From: an uncultured Rhizobium sp.
GTDB lineage: Bacteria; Pseudomonadota; Alphaproteobacteria; Rhizobiales; Rhizobiaceae
Assembly: GCA_945952415.1 (NCBI GenBank)
Contig: CAMFIF010000003.1
Location: 186,001-250,000 of the forward strand
Direction of reading: 5' to 3'
Length of the DNA: 64,000 nt
Shown one piece after another: positions 1 to 9,752 of this stretch. The notes beneath the pieces are model-generated. The model worked only from the letters and a program-made list of their open reading frames with translations, did no database searches and had not been told where the DNA came from. The number at the start of each line of letters is the position of its first letter. Positions within the stretch are counted from its first letter, which is position 1. The position numbers and the translations under genes were made by a program.

Positions 1-382
1 CTTCGCCATCGGCGGCAATCCGGAAGCCGCGGAACTGGCCGGCATCAACACCAAGCGCATGACGATGATGATCTTCGCCCTGATGGGCTTCCTCGTCGGG
101 ATTTCGGCAACGATTTCCTCCGCGCGCCTGAATTCGGCCACCAATGCGCTTGGCCAGTTCGACGAACTCTACGTGATCGCCGCGACAGTCATCGGCGGCA
201 CTTCGCTCGCGGGCGGCATGGGCACCATCTACGGTGCGATGCTCGGCGCCGTGGTCATGCAATCGCTGCAGTCGGGCATGGTGCTCGTGGGCTTCGACTC
301 CGCCGTGCAGCAAATGGTTGTTGGTGGCGTTCTTGTCGTGTCCGTGTGGCTCGACACGATCTACCAGCGCCGCGTGAAGTAA
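1..382 (+). CDS. Sugar ABC transporter permease, C-terminal part (XylH-like)
   Basis: This is the last ~126 codons of an inner-membrane permease whose start lies before the window; the frame is already open at base 2. The visible part has the GGNPEAAELAGI loop and the VIGGTSLAGGMGT segment typical of the XylH/RbsC/AraH sugar permease family, and hydrophobic helices up to the terminal QRRVK. It would form the transmembrane channel of a high-affinity monosaccharide importer. An ATPase gene follows 12 bp after the stop, so the two are co-transcribed. The sugar (xylose, fructose or other) cannot be told from this fragment. Confidence 0.85.
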   Translation, partial: FAIGGNPEAAELAGINTKRMTMMIFALMGFLVGISATISSARLNSATNALGQFDELYVIAATVIGGTSLAGGMGTIYGAMLGAVVMQSLQSGMVLVGFDSAVQQMVVGGVLVVSVWLDTIYQRRVK

Positions 383-394
383 GGAGGTCCGTCC

Positions 395-1201
395 ATGAAC
401 GCGACAGCTGAACATATCCAACCGGAAACCCGCACGCCGCTCGTCGAAATGCGCGATATTTCCATCGCCTTCGGCGGCATCAAGGCGGTGGATCACGCCT
501 CGGTCTCGCTCTATCCCGGCGAGGTCGTCGGCCTCCTCGGGCATAACGGGGCGGGCAAGTCCACGCTGATCAAGATCCTGTCCGGTGCCTATCCGCGCGA
601 TGGCGGCACGATCATGATCAATGGCGAGGAAGCCAACATCAACAACCCGCGCGACGCCAAGGCCTATGGCATCGAGACGATCTACCAGACGCTGGCCCTG
701 GCCGACAATGTGGACGCCGCCGCCAACCTCTTCCTCGGCCGCGAGCTTCTGACCCCCTGGGGCACGCTGGACGATGCCGCCATGGAAGCGGAAGCCCGCA
801 AGGTGATGGGTCGCCTCAACCCCAACTTCCGCCGCTTCAAGGAGCCGGTGAAGGCCCTCTCCGGCGGCCAGCGGCAGTCGGTGGCCATTGCCCGCGCGAT
901 TCTCTTCAATGCCCGCATCCTGATCATGGACGAACCGACGGCCGCGCTCGGCCCGCAGGAAACCGCCCAGGTCGGCGATCTCATCAAGGAGCTGAAGAAA
1001 GACGGCATCGGCATCTTCCTGATCAGCCATGACATCCACGACGTCTTCGATCTCGCGGACCGCGTGACCGTGATGAAGAACGGCCAGGTGGTGGGCCATG
1101 CCCGCACGCAGGATGTGACGAAGGATGAAGTGCTCGGCATGATCATTCTCGGCAAGTGCCCTCCGGGCGCCATTCCCGGACCGGGCGCCGCCAGGCTCTG
1201 A
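395..1201 (+). CDS. Sugar ABC transporter ATP-binding protein (single domain)
   Basis: A 268-residue cytoplasmic ATPase that powers the permease upstream. Walker A is GHNGAGKST (about residues 50-58), the signature is LSGGQRQ, and Walker B is [11 protein letters not shown] followed by the H-loop SHD. Most XylG/RbsA/MglA ATPases have two ABC domains (~500 residues). This one has a single domain, like rhizobial FrcA-type sugar ATPases, so it probably acts as a homodimer. A very good ribosome site (AAGGAGGT) lies upstream of the ATG. The gene ends an operon: a strong terminator lies ~60 bp downstream. Confidence 0.88.
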   Translation: MNATAEHIQPETRTPLVEMRDISIAFGGIKAVDHASVSLYPGEVVGLLGHNGAGKSTLIKILSGAYPRDGGTIMINGEEANINNPRDAKAYGIETIYQTLALADNVDAAANLFLGRELLTPWGTLDDAAMEAEARKVMGRLNPNFRRFKEPVKALSGGQRQSVAIARAILFNARILIMDEPTAALGPQETAQVGDLIKELKKDGIGIFLISHDIHDVFDLADRVTVMKNGQVVGHARTQDVTKDEVLGMIILGKCPPGAIPGPGAARL

Positions 1202-1263
1202 CGCTGAAAGCCCCCGGGGCCGGCCGAAGCCGGACCCGGGCGGCAAGCAGCCGACAGGCCACG

Positions 1264-1291
1264 AAAAAAGGCTCCTCGCGGAGCCTTTTTT
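1264..1291 (+). terminator. Rho-independent terminator after sugar ABC operon
   Basis: The inverted repeat GGCTCC-TCGC-GGAGCC is flanked by an A-run on the left and a T-run on the right. It can therefore work in both directions, ending the sugar operon on the plus strand and probably the convergent MarR gene too. Confidence 0.9.
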
Positions 1292-1343
1292 CATGTCACG
1301 CCTGTACGGGAAACGAAGCGCCCGCCCGCCTGCGGGCGCGCCT

Positions 1344-1784
1344 TCAGCAGGCGAGCCGGGTGAGCAGCTCCACCAGCTGGTCCCGCTCCTCGATACCGCC
1401 CAGCCGGGCAATCATGCGGGATTCGTGCTGACGCCACTTGCCGCTGGTTTCCACCACGAAATCCGTGCCCTGACGGGTGAGGAAGAGCGACTGGACACGG
1501 CGGTCGCTGTCGGGCTTGCGCCGTTCGGCCAGCCCCCGCTGCTGCAGCGAATCCACCAGCGCCACGAAATTGGCACGCTGGATGCCGAGGATCTCCGCCG
1601 CATCCGACTGCTTGATGCCGGGGTGATTGGCGAGCAGCATGAGCAGAGAAAATTCAGCGGGACGAAGATCATAGGGAACAAATGTCTCGCTGAAATCATG
1701 CAAAACCGTCTGCTGGGCGCGGCGCAGCCAGTATCCGATTCCTTCCTCGACATGGGTGGCAGTAAAGTCGACCGAAATATTCAT
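1344..1784 (-). CDS. MarR family transcriptional regulator
   Basis: A 146-residue winged-helix DNA-binding protein. The middle carries the MarR pattern: LRPAEFSLLMLLANHPGIKQ, then a recognition region with ILGIQRANFVALVDSLQQRG and the wing with DRRVQSLFLTRQG. The start is placed at the ATG of MNISVDF because a GGAAGGA ribosome site lies just before it; an upstream in-frame ATG at 1853 would add 23 residues unlike the family. MarR proteins usually repress efflux, degradation or stress genes in response to small aromatic ligands. Its target is not evident. The AT-rich region before it is the likely place for autoregulation. Confidence 0.85.
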   Translation of the reverse strand: MNISVDFTATHVEEGIGYWLRRAQQTVLHDFSETFVPYDLRPAEFSLLMLLANHPGIKQSDAAEILGIQRANFVALVDSLQQRGLAERRKPDSDRRVQSLFLTRQGTDFVVETSGKWRQHESRMIARLGGIEERDQLVELLTRLAC

Positions 1785-1853
1785 GCCTATATCCTTCCCA
1801 ATAATGATCGTGTTTGAAAAAAGCTTTCGGATGACGACCCCGGCGCTACCCAT

Positions 1854-2210
1854 ATGGGTGAATCATCGCCTTCACCAATCATCTTGTAAGCATCTTATAT
1901 AGAGAGAAAAAACTAACGAATATGCTAATTCTAACCGGAAAATTCTTATTATTTATATCATGTGAAATATAGCAGTTAACTTTCATAACTAAAAACACCG
2001 CGGAAACCCGGGACATAAGGGTCTTGTTCTGGCACCATTGCTTAAGCACCGCCCCTGCCCTGACCCAGGCCGGCACAGCTCGGGAAAAGGAGTAAAGGTC
2101 GCACGCGCGGAGCGAAGGATTGCGAATTTCAAAAAAACGGATTGATAGGCGGCACAAGCTGGGTTAATGAACCCCCACAGCCAGACGGTCGAATCCGTCG
2201 GCAGGCGAGC
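1854..2210. other. AT-rich intergenic region between marR-type gene and tRNA-Arg
   Basis: About 360 bases without a convincing gene. The first ~130 bases are distinctly AT-rich compared with the rest of the window, which suits promoters for the MarR gene (minus) and for the tRNA (plus). Short open frames here have no ribosome site or recognisable sequence. No clear operator palindrome or riboswitch was found. Confidence 0.5.
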
Positions 2211-2287
2211 GCACCCGTAGCTCAGCTGGATAGAGTGTTGGATTCCGATTCCAAAGGTCACAGGTTCGAATCCTGTCGGGTGCGCCA
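2211..2287 (+). tRNA. tRNA-Arg (anticodon CCG)
   Basis: A complete 77-base cloverleaf with encoded CCA. The acceptor arms GCACCCG and CGGGTGC pair perfectly, with discriminator G. The D-arm begins GCTCAGCTGGATAGAG. The anticodon stem TTGGA/TCCAA encloses the loop TTCCGAT, giving CCG, which reads the arginine codon CGG. The T-arm is CACAGGTTCGAATCCTGTC-like with the conserved TTCGA. No integrase gene or duplicated tRNA 3' end is visible nearby. Confidence 0.97.
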
Positions 2288-2532
2288 TTTATCCCTGTAA
2301 TCTTGTATCCCGCCGTTTTAGATTGCGGAATTTCCTCCCTTGAGGACACCTCCTGACACTTGATTGGCGCGGTTGGCAGGCCGGGGTCAAACAGGAAAGC
2401 CACCGCGCGACGCAGTCCCTCCCCTGCGCCAACCGTCCTTTTCCCGAACTCGCCCTATTTCCGTATATACTTCTTGCGTACAGTATGTATTTTCTACGCC
2501 ACAGAGACTCTGGAAGAAGCGAGCATCAGGCG

Positions 2533-3774
2533 ATGAAGGAAAAGAATGTGGTGATCATCGGGGCCGGTGTTGTCGGTCTTTCGGCGGCCATTGCGGCCAT
2601 GGCGCGTGGGCTCGATGTCACGGTGATCGACCGCGAGGGGCCGGCGGCCGGGGCTTCGGCGGGCAATGCCGGGGCTTTTGCCTTTACCGATATCCTGCCG
2701 CTTGCCTCGCCCGGCATTCTCCGCAAGGCGCCGAAATGGCTGCTCGATCCCCTGGGGCCCTTGAGTGTGCCGCCTGCCTATGCATTGCAGATCGCGCCCT
2801 GGATGTTCCGCTTCTGGCGGGCCTGCGCGCCTGCCCGCGTCGCCCATTCTACCGTGGCGCAGACCGCCATGATGGATCTTTCCAAATCGGAGCTCGAAGG
2901 TTTTCTGAGCCTCACCGGCACGCTTCCCATGCTGCGCAAGGAAGGCAATCTGCAGGTCTATGAAAGCGAGGCGGAATTCAACGCCTCCCTGTCCGGCTGG
3001 ACGGCGCGCGAGGCGCATGGCATCGAATTCCATCATCTCGATCCGGCGGGCATGGCGGAGATCCAGCCGGGGCTCTCCCCCCGCTTCATCCGCGGCACCT
3101 TCACCGCCGGCTGGTTCTCGATTGCCGATCCGAAGCTCTACACGCTGGCGCTGGCAGACCATTTCAGGAGCCGCGGCGGGCGGATCGAAAAGGGCGAGGT
3201 CAACGCACTGAGCCCGGTGGAAGGCGGGGTCGAGATTGCGCTGTCCGGTGGGCGGCAGCTCACGGCCGGCCAGGTGGTGGTCAGCGCGGGCGCCTTCTCG
3301 CACCGCATTGCCCGCACGCTCGGCGAGCGAATCCCGCTCGAAACGGAGCGCGGCTACAACACCACCCTCCCCGCCGATGCCTTCGATCTGCGCACCCAGA
3401 TCACCTTCGGCGGCCATGGTTTCGTCGTCACCCGGCTCTCGACCGGCATTCGCGTGGGTGGCGCGGTGGAACTGGGTGGCCTCTCGCTGCCGCCCAATTT
3501 CCGCCGGTCGGACGCCATGCTCACCCGGGCGAAAAGCTTCCTGCCGGGGCTGAAGACCGAAGGCGGCGTGCAATGGATGGGCTTCCGCCCCTCCCTGCCC
3601 GACAGCCTGCCCGTCATCGGTGCCGCCCGGGCAACGCCACGCGTCCTTTATGCCTTCGGTCATGGTCATCTGGGGCTCACCCAATCGGCCGGAACCGCAA
3701 GGCTGGTGGCCGATCTTCTGACCGGCGCGCCCCTGCCGCTCGATATCCAGCCCTTCTCGCCGCAGCGCTTCTGA
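2533..3774 (+). CDS. FAD-dependent oxidoreductase, D-amino acid dehydrogenase (DadA) family
   Basis: A 413-residue flavoenzyme that probably oxidises a D-amino acid or related amine, passing electrons to the respiratory chain. The N-terminus has the dinucleotide-binding motif GAGVVG (residues 10-15) with an acidic residue ending strand 2 (VIDRE), then the ASAGNAG segment of DAO-type enzymes. The C-terminus has GFRPSLPDSLPVIG and HGHLGLTQ, the conserved FAD-contacting block of DadA proteins. The start is set at MKEKNVV so that the Rossmann motif is near the N-terminus; an upstream ATG at 2485 would add 16 atypical residues. It stands alone in its strand context. The substrate is not determined; glycine or hydroxyproline-type oxidases share the fold. 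Confidence 0.85.
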   Translation: MKEKNVVIIGAGVVGLSAAIAAMARGLDVTVIDREGPAAGASAGNAGAFAFTDILPLASPGILRKAPKWLLDPLGPLSVPPAYALQIAPWMFRFWRACAPARVAHSTVAQTAMMDLSKSELEGFLSLTGTLPMLRKEGNLQVYESEAEFNASLSGWTAREAHGIEFHHLDPAGMAEIQPGLSPRFIRGTFTAGWFSIADPKLYTLALADHFRSRGGRIEKGEVNALSPVEGGVEIALSGGRQLTAGQVVVSAGAFSHRIARTLGERIPLETERGYNTTLPADAFDLRTQITFGGHGFVVTRLSTGIRVGGAVELGGLSLPPNFRRSDAMLTRAKSFLPGLKTEGGVQWMGFRPSLPDSLPVIGAARATPRVLYAFGHGHLGLTQSAGTARLVADLLTGAPLPLDIQPFSPQRF

Positions 3775-3897
3775 TACAGAGGGGCGGCGGAAGGCCATGC
3801 TCCCAAAAAAGACGTTTTTACCGCCCCCATTGGAAAGGTATGGAAGGAGCGGCGAACGGCCTGCTTCGCCTCCGCTCCCCCCTCTTCAGGAGATCCC

Positions 3898-4236
3898 ATG
3901 TCCCGCTTTCAGCCTGCCCCGTTTCCCATGGCGCGATATCTCGCCCTGCCGCTTGCCGCCCTTGCCCTTTCCGCGCTGCCGGCAAGCGCCGCGCTTTCCG
4001 GATTTTACGACAGCGGCGAACAGATCGGCCTGATCCTCGGCAGCGAGGCCGTGGCCGATGCCGTGCATCAGGCCCCGATCGGTGCGATCACCAATACCGG
4101 CACCCGCAAGGATGGCGCGAAGGAATGGACGGTGCGGGTGCAGGAATGCGATCTCAAGGTCTATCTGAAGCCTATCCTGCCAAACGGCCCGGGCAAGACC
4201 ACCTACGAAATCGAGGTTCCCGGACGCTGCGATTAG
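3898..4236 (+). CDS. Small exported protein of unknown function
   Basis: A 112-residue protein beginning with a short basic region and a hydrophobic stretch (LALPLAALALSALPASA), a good signal peptide with cleavage after ASA, giving a mature protein of roughly 80 residues. Two cysteines (in VQECDLKV and at the C-terminal PGRCD) could form a disulfide in the periplasm. AGGAG lies 7 bases before the ATG. I do not recognise the family. It converges on the kdpE-like gene, leaving only 13 bases between stops. Confidence 0.7.
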   Translation: MSRFQPAPFPMARYLALPLAALALSALPASAALSGFYDSGEQIGLILGSEAVADAVHQAPIGAITNTGTRKDGAKEWTVRVQECDLKVYLKPILPNGPGKTTYEIEVPGRCD

Positions 4237-4249
4237 GACGGCAAGCGCC

Positions 4250-4927
4250 CTATCCCATCCGGAAGCGATAGCCGATCCCCGGTTCGGTGAAGATGAAGCG
4301 CGGCGAAAGCGGATCGTCGCCAAGCTTTTCGCGCACATGCTGCATGTGAATGCGCAGGCCCTGGTTGCCGTCATTGCTGTGGCGGCCCCAGACCTCCTTC
4401 ATGATCTGCCCATGGGTCAGCACCTTGCCGCGATGGCGCATCAGCGCCGTCAGCAGCTTGTATTCGATGGGCGTCAGATGGATTTCCTGCCCCTCAAGCG
4501 TCACCCGGCGGGCGGCGAGATCGACGCTCAGGCCCTCGACGGTGATGACAGGTTCGCCGGTGGAAACGGCGCGCGCGGCATGACGAAGCGCCACCTTGAT
4601 CCGCACGGAAAGCTCGGCCGCCGAAAAGGGCTTGGTGAGATAGTCATCCGCCCCGGCTTCCAGCGCCGCCACCTTGTCGCTCTCGCCGTCGCGGGCGGAA
4701 AGGACGATCACCGGCACCTCGCTCCATTCCCGGATGGCGGCAAGCACCGCCATGCCGTCCCGGTCGGGAAGGCCGAGATCGAGGATCACCACATCGGGCT
4801 TCTGCCGCACCAGCGCCTCAAGCCCGGTCTTGCCGTTTTCCGCATCGATCACCTCATGGCCCAGCGCTTCCAGCGATCGCTGGATCAGCCGGCGCACATC
4901 CCGCTCGTCTTCGATCACCAGGATCAT
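4250..4927 (-). CDS. kdpE: KdpE-like response regulator (OmpR family)
   Basis: A 225-residue two-domain regulator. The receiver domain has the acidic pair at residues 6-7, the phosphoacceptor Asp at about 50 in ILDLGLPDRDG, Ser/Thr in VLSARD and the conserved Lys in LTKPFS. The C-terminal winged helix contains LTPIEYKLLTALMRH and ends in EPGIGYRF, the KdpE/OmpR hallmark. In enteric bacteria KdpE activates kdpFABC under potassium limitation. Here the gene overlaps the kinase gene by four bases (ATGA) and sits at the end of an operon that begins with kup, so its likely target is potassium uptake. Confidence 0.88.
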   Translation of the reverse strand: MILVIEDERDVRRLIQRSLEALGHEVIDAENGKTGLEALVRQKPDVVILDLGLPDRDGMAVLAAIREWSEVPVIVLSARDGESDKVAALEAGADDYLTKPFSAAELSVRIKVALRHAARAVSTGEPVITVEGLSVDLAARRVTLEGQEIHLTPIEYKLLTALMRHRGKVLTHGQIMKEVWGRHSNDGNQGLRIHMQHVREKLGDDPLSPRFIFTEPGIGYRFRMG

Positions 4928-6369
4928 GAAAGCCTCCCGCTGGCCCCGCCAAGCGGCAGGGTAAAGGAAAAACAGGCGCCCCGCCCCTCCGGATTGTTGC
5001 GGGCATCGATGATGCCGCCATGGGCCTCAATGATTCCGCGGCAGATGGCAAGGCCAAGCCCGTGCCCGCCGCCGCCCTTGCGGTCGGAAAGCGATCCGTC
5101 GCCCGTCTTGAACCGCTCGAAGATCACCGCATCGTCGCCGGGCGCAAGCCCCGGCCCGTCATCCCGGATGCTGACCCGCACCTGCCCTTCCTGCCTTTGA
5201 AGTTCCAGAATGATCGTCCCCTCCGGCTCCGTATGCTGGATGGCATTGTCGATCAGATTGGCGATCACCTGCTCGATCAGCGCGCCATCCATGTCGATCA
5301 TGGGAATGTCGCCGCTCACCTGGGTCAGCAGCCGGCGTTCGCCCTTCACTTCTCCGAGGCGCTGAAGCGTGGCACCGGCGATTTCCAGCAGCGAATAGGG
5401 CTCCCGGTGCAGCCTCAGATGACCGGCGGAAATGGCCGCCATCTTCAGGAGATTGCCGGTAAAGGTTTGCAGCCGGGTGACCTGCCGGGTCAGCTGCGCC
5501 ACCTCCTCCATCGCATCGCGGGGCAGCCGCTTGCGCATGCGCGCCAGATTGGCCACCGTGCCGGAAAGAACGGTGAGCGGTGTCCGCAGGTCGTGGCTGA
5601 GCGAGGAGAGCAGCACGTTGCGCAGCCTTTCGCTTTCCTGGTTGGCGGTCGCCCGCGCCGCCGCTTCCGCATTGGCAATGCGAAGCAGCGCCTGCGCGGC
5701 AAGCGCCGCCACGGTTTCAAGCTCCAGCCGCGCCGCATCGCTGGCATCGCCGGGCTCGCCCCTTTCGAGCAGGAGAACATCCCCGCCGACCTCCTCGCCC
5801 CCCAGCGGAACCTGCCAGACAAGGCCCGAAAGCCGGGTGACGGCGGCCGCCCCGGCTGTGCCTGCCGCAAGCGTCACGCGGGCCTGGTAGCGGGGCGAAA
5901 GCAGGCGGGAAAGGCCGGCTTCCACATCTGACCGGCTGACGGCGGACGAAAGCGCGCGGGCGACGTCCAGAAGCAGGCGGGTTTCCGTCTTCTGCTGGTC
6001 CGCCTCGGCCAGCCGCGAGGACAGGCCGGAGGTAAGCACCGCCGCCAGAAGCGAGCTCACCAGCATGATCCCGAAGGTCAGATAGGAGGCGGGATTGATT
6101 GCCTCGAAAGAATAATAGGGCGGCGTGAAAAGGAAGTTGAAGAGCGCGACGCTGACCACCGAACCGACAATGGCCGGCGCAAGCCCGAGCTTAAGCGCAA
6201 TCATCACCACGGCGGTGAAATAGACCATGGTGAGATTGTCGGGATCCGTCAGTCCCCGCAGCGGCAGGGCAAGCAGCGAGGCCGCAACGACGACCGCCAC
6301 CGCCGCCCCGTGCCGGAAGGCGGCGGATCGAAGGAGTGCATCCTTTTTGGCCGCTTTCACCACGCGCAT
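4924..6369 (-). CDS. Short KdpD-like sensor histidine kinase (DUF4118 type)
   Basis: A 481-residue membrane kinase matching only the C-terminal half of KdpD, which is ~890 residues in E. coli. It has a four-helix DUF4118 membrane block (about residues 18-115, with FNFLFTPPYYSF), a GAF-like linker (~130-240), a HisKA box SLSHDLRTPL with phospho-His at 259, and a C-terminal HATPase with NLIDNAIQHT, DDGPGL and GHGLGLAI. The N-terminal KdpD domain and universal-stress domain are absent. The gene is 26 bp downstream of kup and overlaps the regulator gene, so kup, kinase and regulator form one operon. AGAAAGG lies very close to the ATG, so the exact start is slightly uncertain. Confidence 0.88.
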   Translation of the reverse strand: MRVVKAAKKDALLRSAAFRHGAAVAVVVAASLLALPLRGLTDPDNLTMVYFTAVVMIALKLGLAPAIVGSVVSVALFNFLFTPPYYSFEAINPASYLTFGIMLVSSLLAAVLTSGLSSRLAEADQQKTETRLLLDVARALSSAVSRSDVEAGLSRLLSPRYQARVTLAAGTAGAAAVTRLSGLVWQVPLGGEEVGGDVLLLERGEPGDASDAARLELETVAALAAQALLRIANAEAAARATANQESERLRNVLLSSLSHDLRTPLTVLSGTVANLARMRKRLPRDAMEEVAQLTRQVTRLQTFTGNLLKMAAISAGHLRLHREPYSLLEIAGATLQRLGEVKGERRLLTQVSGDIPMIDMDGALIEQVIANLIDNAIQHTEPEGTIILELQRQEGQVRVSIRDDGPGLAPGDDAVIFERFKTGDGSLSDRKGGGGHGLGLAICRGIIEAHGGIIDARNNPEGRGACFSFTLPLGGASGRLS

Positions 6370-6395
6370 GGCCTTTCTGCTTCGGGCGGGCGGGC

Positions 6396-8303
6396 TCAGA
6401 TGGTCACCTGCGTGCCCAGTTCCACCACCCGGTTGGTCGGCAGCCGGAAATAATCCGACGGGTCGGCCGCGAGCGAAGCGAGGAAGATATAGAGCTCGTC
6501 CTGCCAGCCGGGCATGCCCGCATGGGGATTGGAGACCAGCTTGCGCCGGCCGACATAGAAGGAGGTCGACATGATGTCAAAGGCAAGGCCTTTCTTGCGC
6601 ATGGCGCCGAGCGCCCGGGAAATGTCGGGCGTATCCATGAAACCGAAGTGAAGCGTCAGCAGGCAGAACCGGTCGCTGAGGCGGTGGATCGTTCCCCGCT
6701 CCTCCTCGGGCACGGTCGGGCGGTTTTCCGTCACCACGGAAAGGATGATGTTTTTCTCGTGCAGCACGTGATTGTGCTTGATGTTGTGAAGCAGCGCCGG
6801 CGGCGTGAAATCCGGCTGCGAGGTGAGGAAGATTGCGGTGCCCGTCACCCGGTCCGGCGCATGCCGGCTTTCCCGCTCGATGGAGGGAATGAAGCTCGAC
6901 AGCGGAATATAATTCGACCGCACCTTCTCCAGAAGCTCCGCGGTTCCGCGCCGCCAGGTGGACATGACCACGATGACCGCGACGGCAATCAGCGCCGGCA
7001 CATAGCCGCCATCGAGGAATTTCAGCAGATTGGCCGAGAGGAACACCAGTTCGAGCCCCGCAAGCGGCAGGGTGAGCGCCAGCGCCGCCGCCACCGACCA
7101 GCCGCGCCGCAGCCGGAGATAGTCGAAGAACAGGAAGGTGGTCACCACCATCGCGCCTGTCACGGAGATGCCATAGGCGGTCGCCAGCGCCTCCGAGGAG
7201 CGGAACATCAGGATGAGCATGAGGATGCCGAAGAGCAGCAGCGTGTTGATCAGCGGCACGTAGATCTGCCCCGTATCGACGCTCGATGTGTGCTGCACCT
7301 CGAGCCGCGGCAGGAAGCCCAGATGGATCGCCTGGCGGGCGAGCGAGAAGGCCCCGGTGATCACCGCCTGGCTGGCAATGATCGTCGCGGCGGTCGCGAG
7401 GAAAATGACGGGCACCAGCGCCCAGTCCGGAAACATCAGATAGAAGGGATCGCTCGCCGCCTGCGGATGGGAAAGCACGAAGGCGCCCTGTCCGAGATAG
7501 TTGAGCGCCAGCGACGGGAAGACCGCGACAAACCAGGCAAGCTGGATCGGCTTGCGGCCGAAATGCCCGAGATCCGCATAAAGCGCCTCCGCCCCCGTGA
7601 CCGTCAGGAAGACCGAGCCCAGCACCACGAAGCCCACATAGCCGTCCTCGGCAAGAAAGCGCAGGGCATGGGCAGGATTGAGCGCGGCGAAGATCGCCGG
7701 ATCATCGGCAATATGGTGCAGCCCGCCGAGCCCCATGGTGAGGAACCAGAGCAGCATGACCGGCCCGAAGGCCTTGGAAACGGCGCCCGTGCCCTGCGAC
7801 TGCACCATGAAGAGGAGAACGAGAATGCCGATGCTGATTGGCAGAATGAAGCGTCCGAGATCGGGCTCGACGATCTTGAGCCCCTCCACGGCGGAGAGCA
7901 CCGAGAGCGCCGGCGTGATCATCGCATCGCCGAGGAAAAGCGCCGCGCCGATGACACCGAGGAGGAAGAGCAGCTTGCCGTGGCCGGCCGTCACCCGGTT
8001 GGAGAGAAGGGCGAGCAGCGAAAGCGTGCCGCCTTCCCCGTCATTGTCGGCGCGCAGCAGGAAGGCCACATATTTGACCGTGACGATGATGGTCAGCGTC
8101 CAGAGCATCAGCGAGATGATGCCGATGATTTCCTCCGGCGTCACCCCGTCCGCCGCCACCGGGCGGAGCGCCTCGCGGAAGGCATAGAGGGGGCTGGTGC
8201 CGATATCGCCATAGACGACCCCGATGGAGCCAACAGAAAGCGCAAGAAGCCGTTTTCCATCCATGGCAGCGGGGGAATGCCCGCCGGTCTGTAAAGCTGT
8301 CAT
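6396..8303 (-). CDS. kup: Kup (TrkD) family potassium uptake protein
   Basis: A 635-residue inner-membrane K+:H+ symporter. The first helix carries the family motif [13 protein letters not shown], followed by repeated hydrophobic segments to about residue 450 and a soluble C-terminal domain, as in E. coli Kup (622 residues). The motif [20 protein letters not shown] is also present. GGAG precedes the ATG. It is the first gene of an operon with a KdpD-like kinase and KdpE-like regulator, an unusual pairing because Kdp regulators normally accompany kdpABC. It is transcribed divergently from the nuclease pair at 8493. Confidence 0.95.
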   Translation of the reverse strand: MTALQTGGHSPAAMDGKRLLALSVGSIGVVYGDIGTSPLYAFREALRPVAADGVTPEEIIGIISLMLWTLTIIVTVKYVAFLLRADNDGEGGTLSLLALLSNRVTAGHGKLLFLLGVIGAALFLGDAMITPALSVLSAVEGLKIVEPDLGRFILPISIGILVLLFMVQSQGTGAVSKAFGPVMLLWFLTMGLGGLHHIADDPAIFAALNPAHALRFLAEDGYVGFVVLGSVFLTVTGAEALYADLGHFGRKPIQLAWFVAVFPSLALNYLGQGAFVLSHPQAASDPFYLMFPDWALVPVIFLATAATIIASQAVITGAFSLARQAIHLGFLPRLEVQHTSSVDTGQIYVPLINTLLLFGILMLILMFRSSEALATAYGISVTGAMVVTTFLFFDYLRLRRGWSVAAALALTLPLAGLELVFLSANLLKFLDGGYVPALIAVAVIVVMSTWRRGTAELLEKVRSNYIPLSSFIPSIERESRHAPDRVTGTAIFLTSQPDFTPPALLHNIKHNHVLHEKNIILSVVTENRPTVPEEERGTIHRLSDRFCLLTLHFGFMDTPDISRALGAMRKKGLAFDIMSTSFYVGRRKLVSNPHAGMPGWQDELYIFLASLAADPSDYFRLPTNRVVELGTQVTI

Positions 8304-8492
8304 GATCTCCGTCCGAAAGATTGCCGATCGGACGGGGCAATAGCGCCTCCCGCATAAAGCCGGCGTAGAGATGCGCGGGAAGCCCGTAAAGAAACCGTAT
8401 AGACCGTTCCAGGAAGGCTTGATGGGAGGGCTTGGGGTGGAGAACGGGCGATGCCGCCTTGCGGGCGAGGCGGCTTGTCCTTAACTAGGGTC

Positions 8493-9752
8493 ATGGCCTT
8501 TCGCTTCGTCCATACCGCCGACCTGCATCTCGACTCGCCGCTGAAGTCGCTGTCGCTCCGCAATGCGGATCTGGCCGGCCTGATCGGCGACGCCACCCGT
8601 CAGGCGCTGATCGCCATCGTCGATCTCTGCCTCGAAGAGCAGGTCGATGCGCTGATGATCGCCGGCGATCTCTATGACGGTGACCAGACCTCGATGAAGA
8701 CCGCCCGCTTTCTGGCAAGCCAGATGGCAAGGCTCGACCAGGCGGGCATCCGAACCTACAAGATCCGCGGCAATCATGATGCCCTCTCGCGCATCACCCA
8801 GGAACTGGTGCTGCCGCCCTCGGTGAAGATCTTCACCGGCCGGGCCGAAACCGTGGATATCGAAAAGGACGGGCTGAGGCTCGCCGTGCATGGCCTCAGC
8901 TTCTCGAAGCCCCATGCGCCGGAAAGCCTGCTCGGAAAATACCGCCCCGCCGTCGAAGGCGCGGTCAATATCGGCCTCATGCATACGAGCCTCGACGGTG
9001 CGCCGGGCCATGACCCCTACGCCCCCTGCTCGCTCGCCGATCTTCATCGCACGGGCTTTGCCTATTGGGGGCTCGGCCATATCCACCAGCGCATCGCCCA
9101 TGAGGGCGCCGCCACCGTGATCATGCCCGGCATGCCGCAGGGCCGCGATATCAACGAGGCAGGGCCCAAAACCGTCAGCCTCGTGACGGTCGGTGATGAC
9201 GGGCGGATCAGCATCGAGGAGCGGCTGACGAGCCTTGCCGAATTCGCCCGCATCCCGGTCGATGTCTCCGCGGCCCGCGACTGGCGCCATCTCGTCGATC
9301 TTGCAACCGCCGCACTCGAGGAAGGTCGCCGGGCGATCCGGTCGCGCCACGCGGTCCTGCGCCTGAAGCTCACCGGGCGGACGCCCCTTGCCTTCCAGTT
9401 GCGCCGCGATGCCGATCTCTTCCGCACGGAAATGGAGCACCGCGCCGAAATGATCGGCGAAACCTGGATCGACCGCATCGAGCTTGCCACGGAGCGGGAA
9501 GGCCTGCTTCAGGCGGCCGGTCACGATCCGATCGTCGAGCTCGGCACGCTCATCAGCGAGGAGGTTCTCGTCCGGCCCGGTTTCCGCGACGACGTGCGCG
9601 AACTGGTGCGGGATCTCCTGGACGACCTGCCCGCCGAGAGCCGCCGCTTTGCCGGCGAGACGGAAGCGGATTTCGAAGCCTTTCTGGATCGGCTGATGGC
9701 GGAAAGCGGCGAGGAGGTGATCGCCCGCCTTGCCGGGAGCGCCGCCCCATGA
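8493..9752 (+). CDS. DNA repair exonuclease, SbcD/YhaO-like metallophosphoesterase
   Basis: A 419-residue calcineurin-like phosphoesterase. Metal-binding motifs are visible in order: HTADLHLDSP (residues 7-16), AGDLYDGD (57-64), RGNHD (92-96), and GLGHIHQR near residue 195. This matches the nuclease subunit of SbcCD-type complexes and especially the YhaO subgroup. The start at MAFRF places the first motif at the usual distance; the longer upstream frame is rejected. It overlaps the next gene by four bases (ATGA), implying translational coupling with its ATPase partner. Expected role: trimming DNA ends or hairpins in repair. Confidence 0.88.
   Translation: MAFRFVHTADLHLDSPLKSLSLRNADLAGLIGDATRQALIAIVDLCLEEQVDALMIAGDLYDGDQTSMKTARFLASQMARLDQAGIRTYKIRGNHDALSRITQELVLPPSVKIFTGRAETVDIEKDGLRLAVHGLSFSKPHAPESLLGKYRPAVEGAVNIGLMHTSLDGAPGHDPYAPCSLADLHRTGFAYWGLGHIHQRIAHEGAATVIMPGMPQGRDINEAGPKTVSLVTVGDDGRISIEERLTSLAEFARIPVDVSAARDWRHLVDLATAALEEGRRAIRSRHAVLRLKLTGRTPLAFQLRRDADLFRTEMEHRAEMIGETWIDRIELATEREGLLQAAGHDPIVELGTLISEEVLVRPGFRDDVRELVRDLLDDLPAESRRFAGETEADFEAFLDRLMAESGEEVIARLAGSAAP

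Noticed and set aside
2211-2532. tRNA-Arg(CCG) as an attachment site for an integrated element
   Set aside because: No integrase, no repeated tRNA 3' end and no change in composition downstream; the next gene is an ordinary metabolic gene.
6336-8294. A 652-codon plus-strand open frame over kup
   Set aside because: It is the exact reverse of a strongly recognisable Kup protein and is rich in His, Arg, Glu and Gln without domains.
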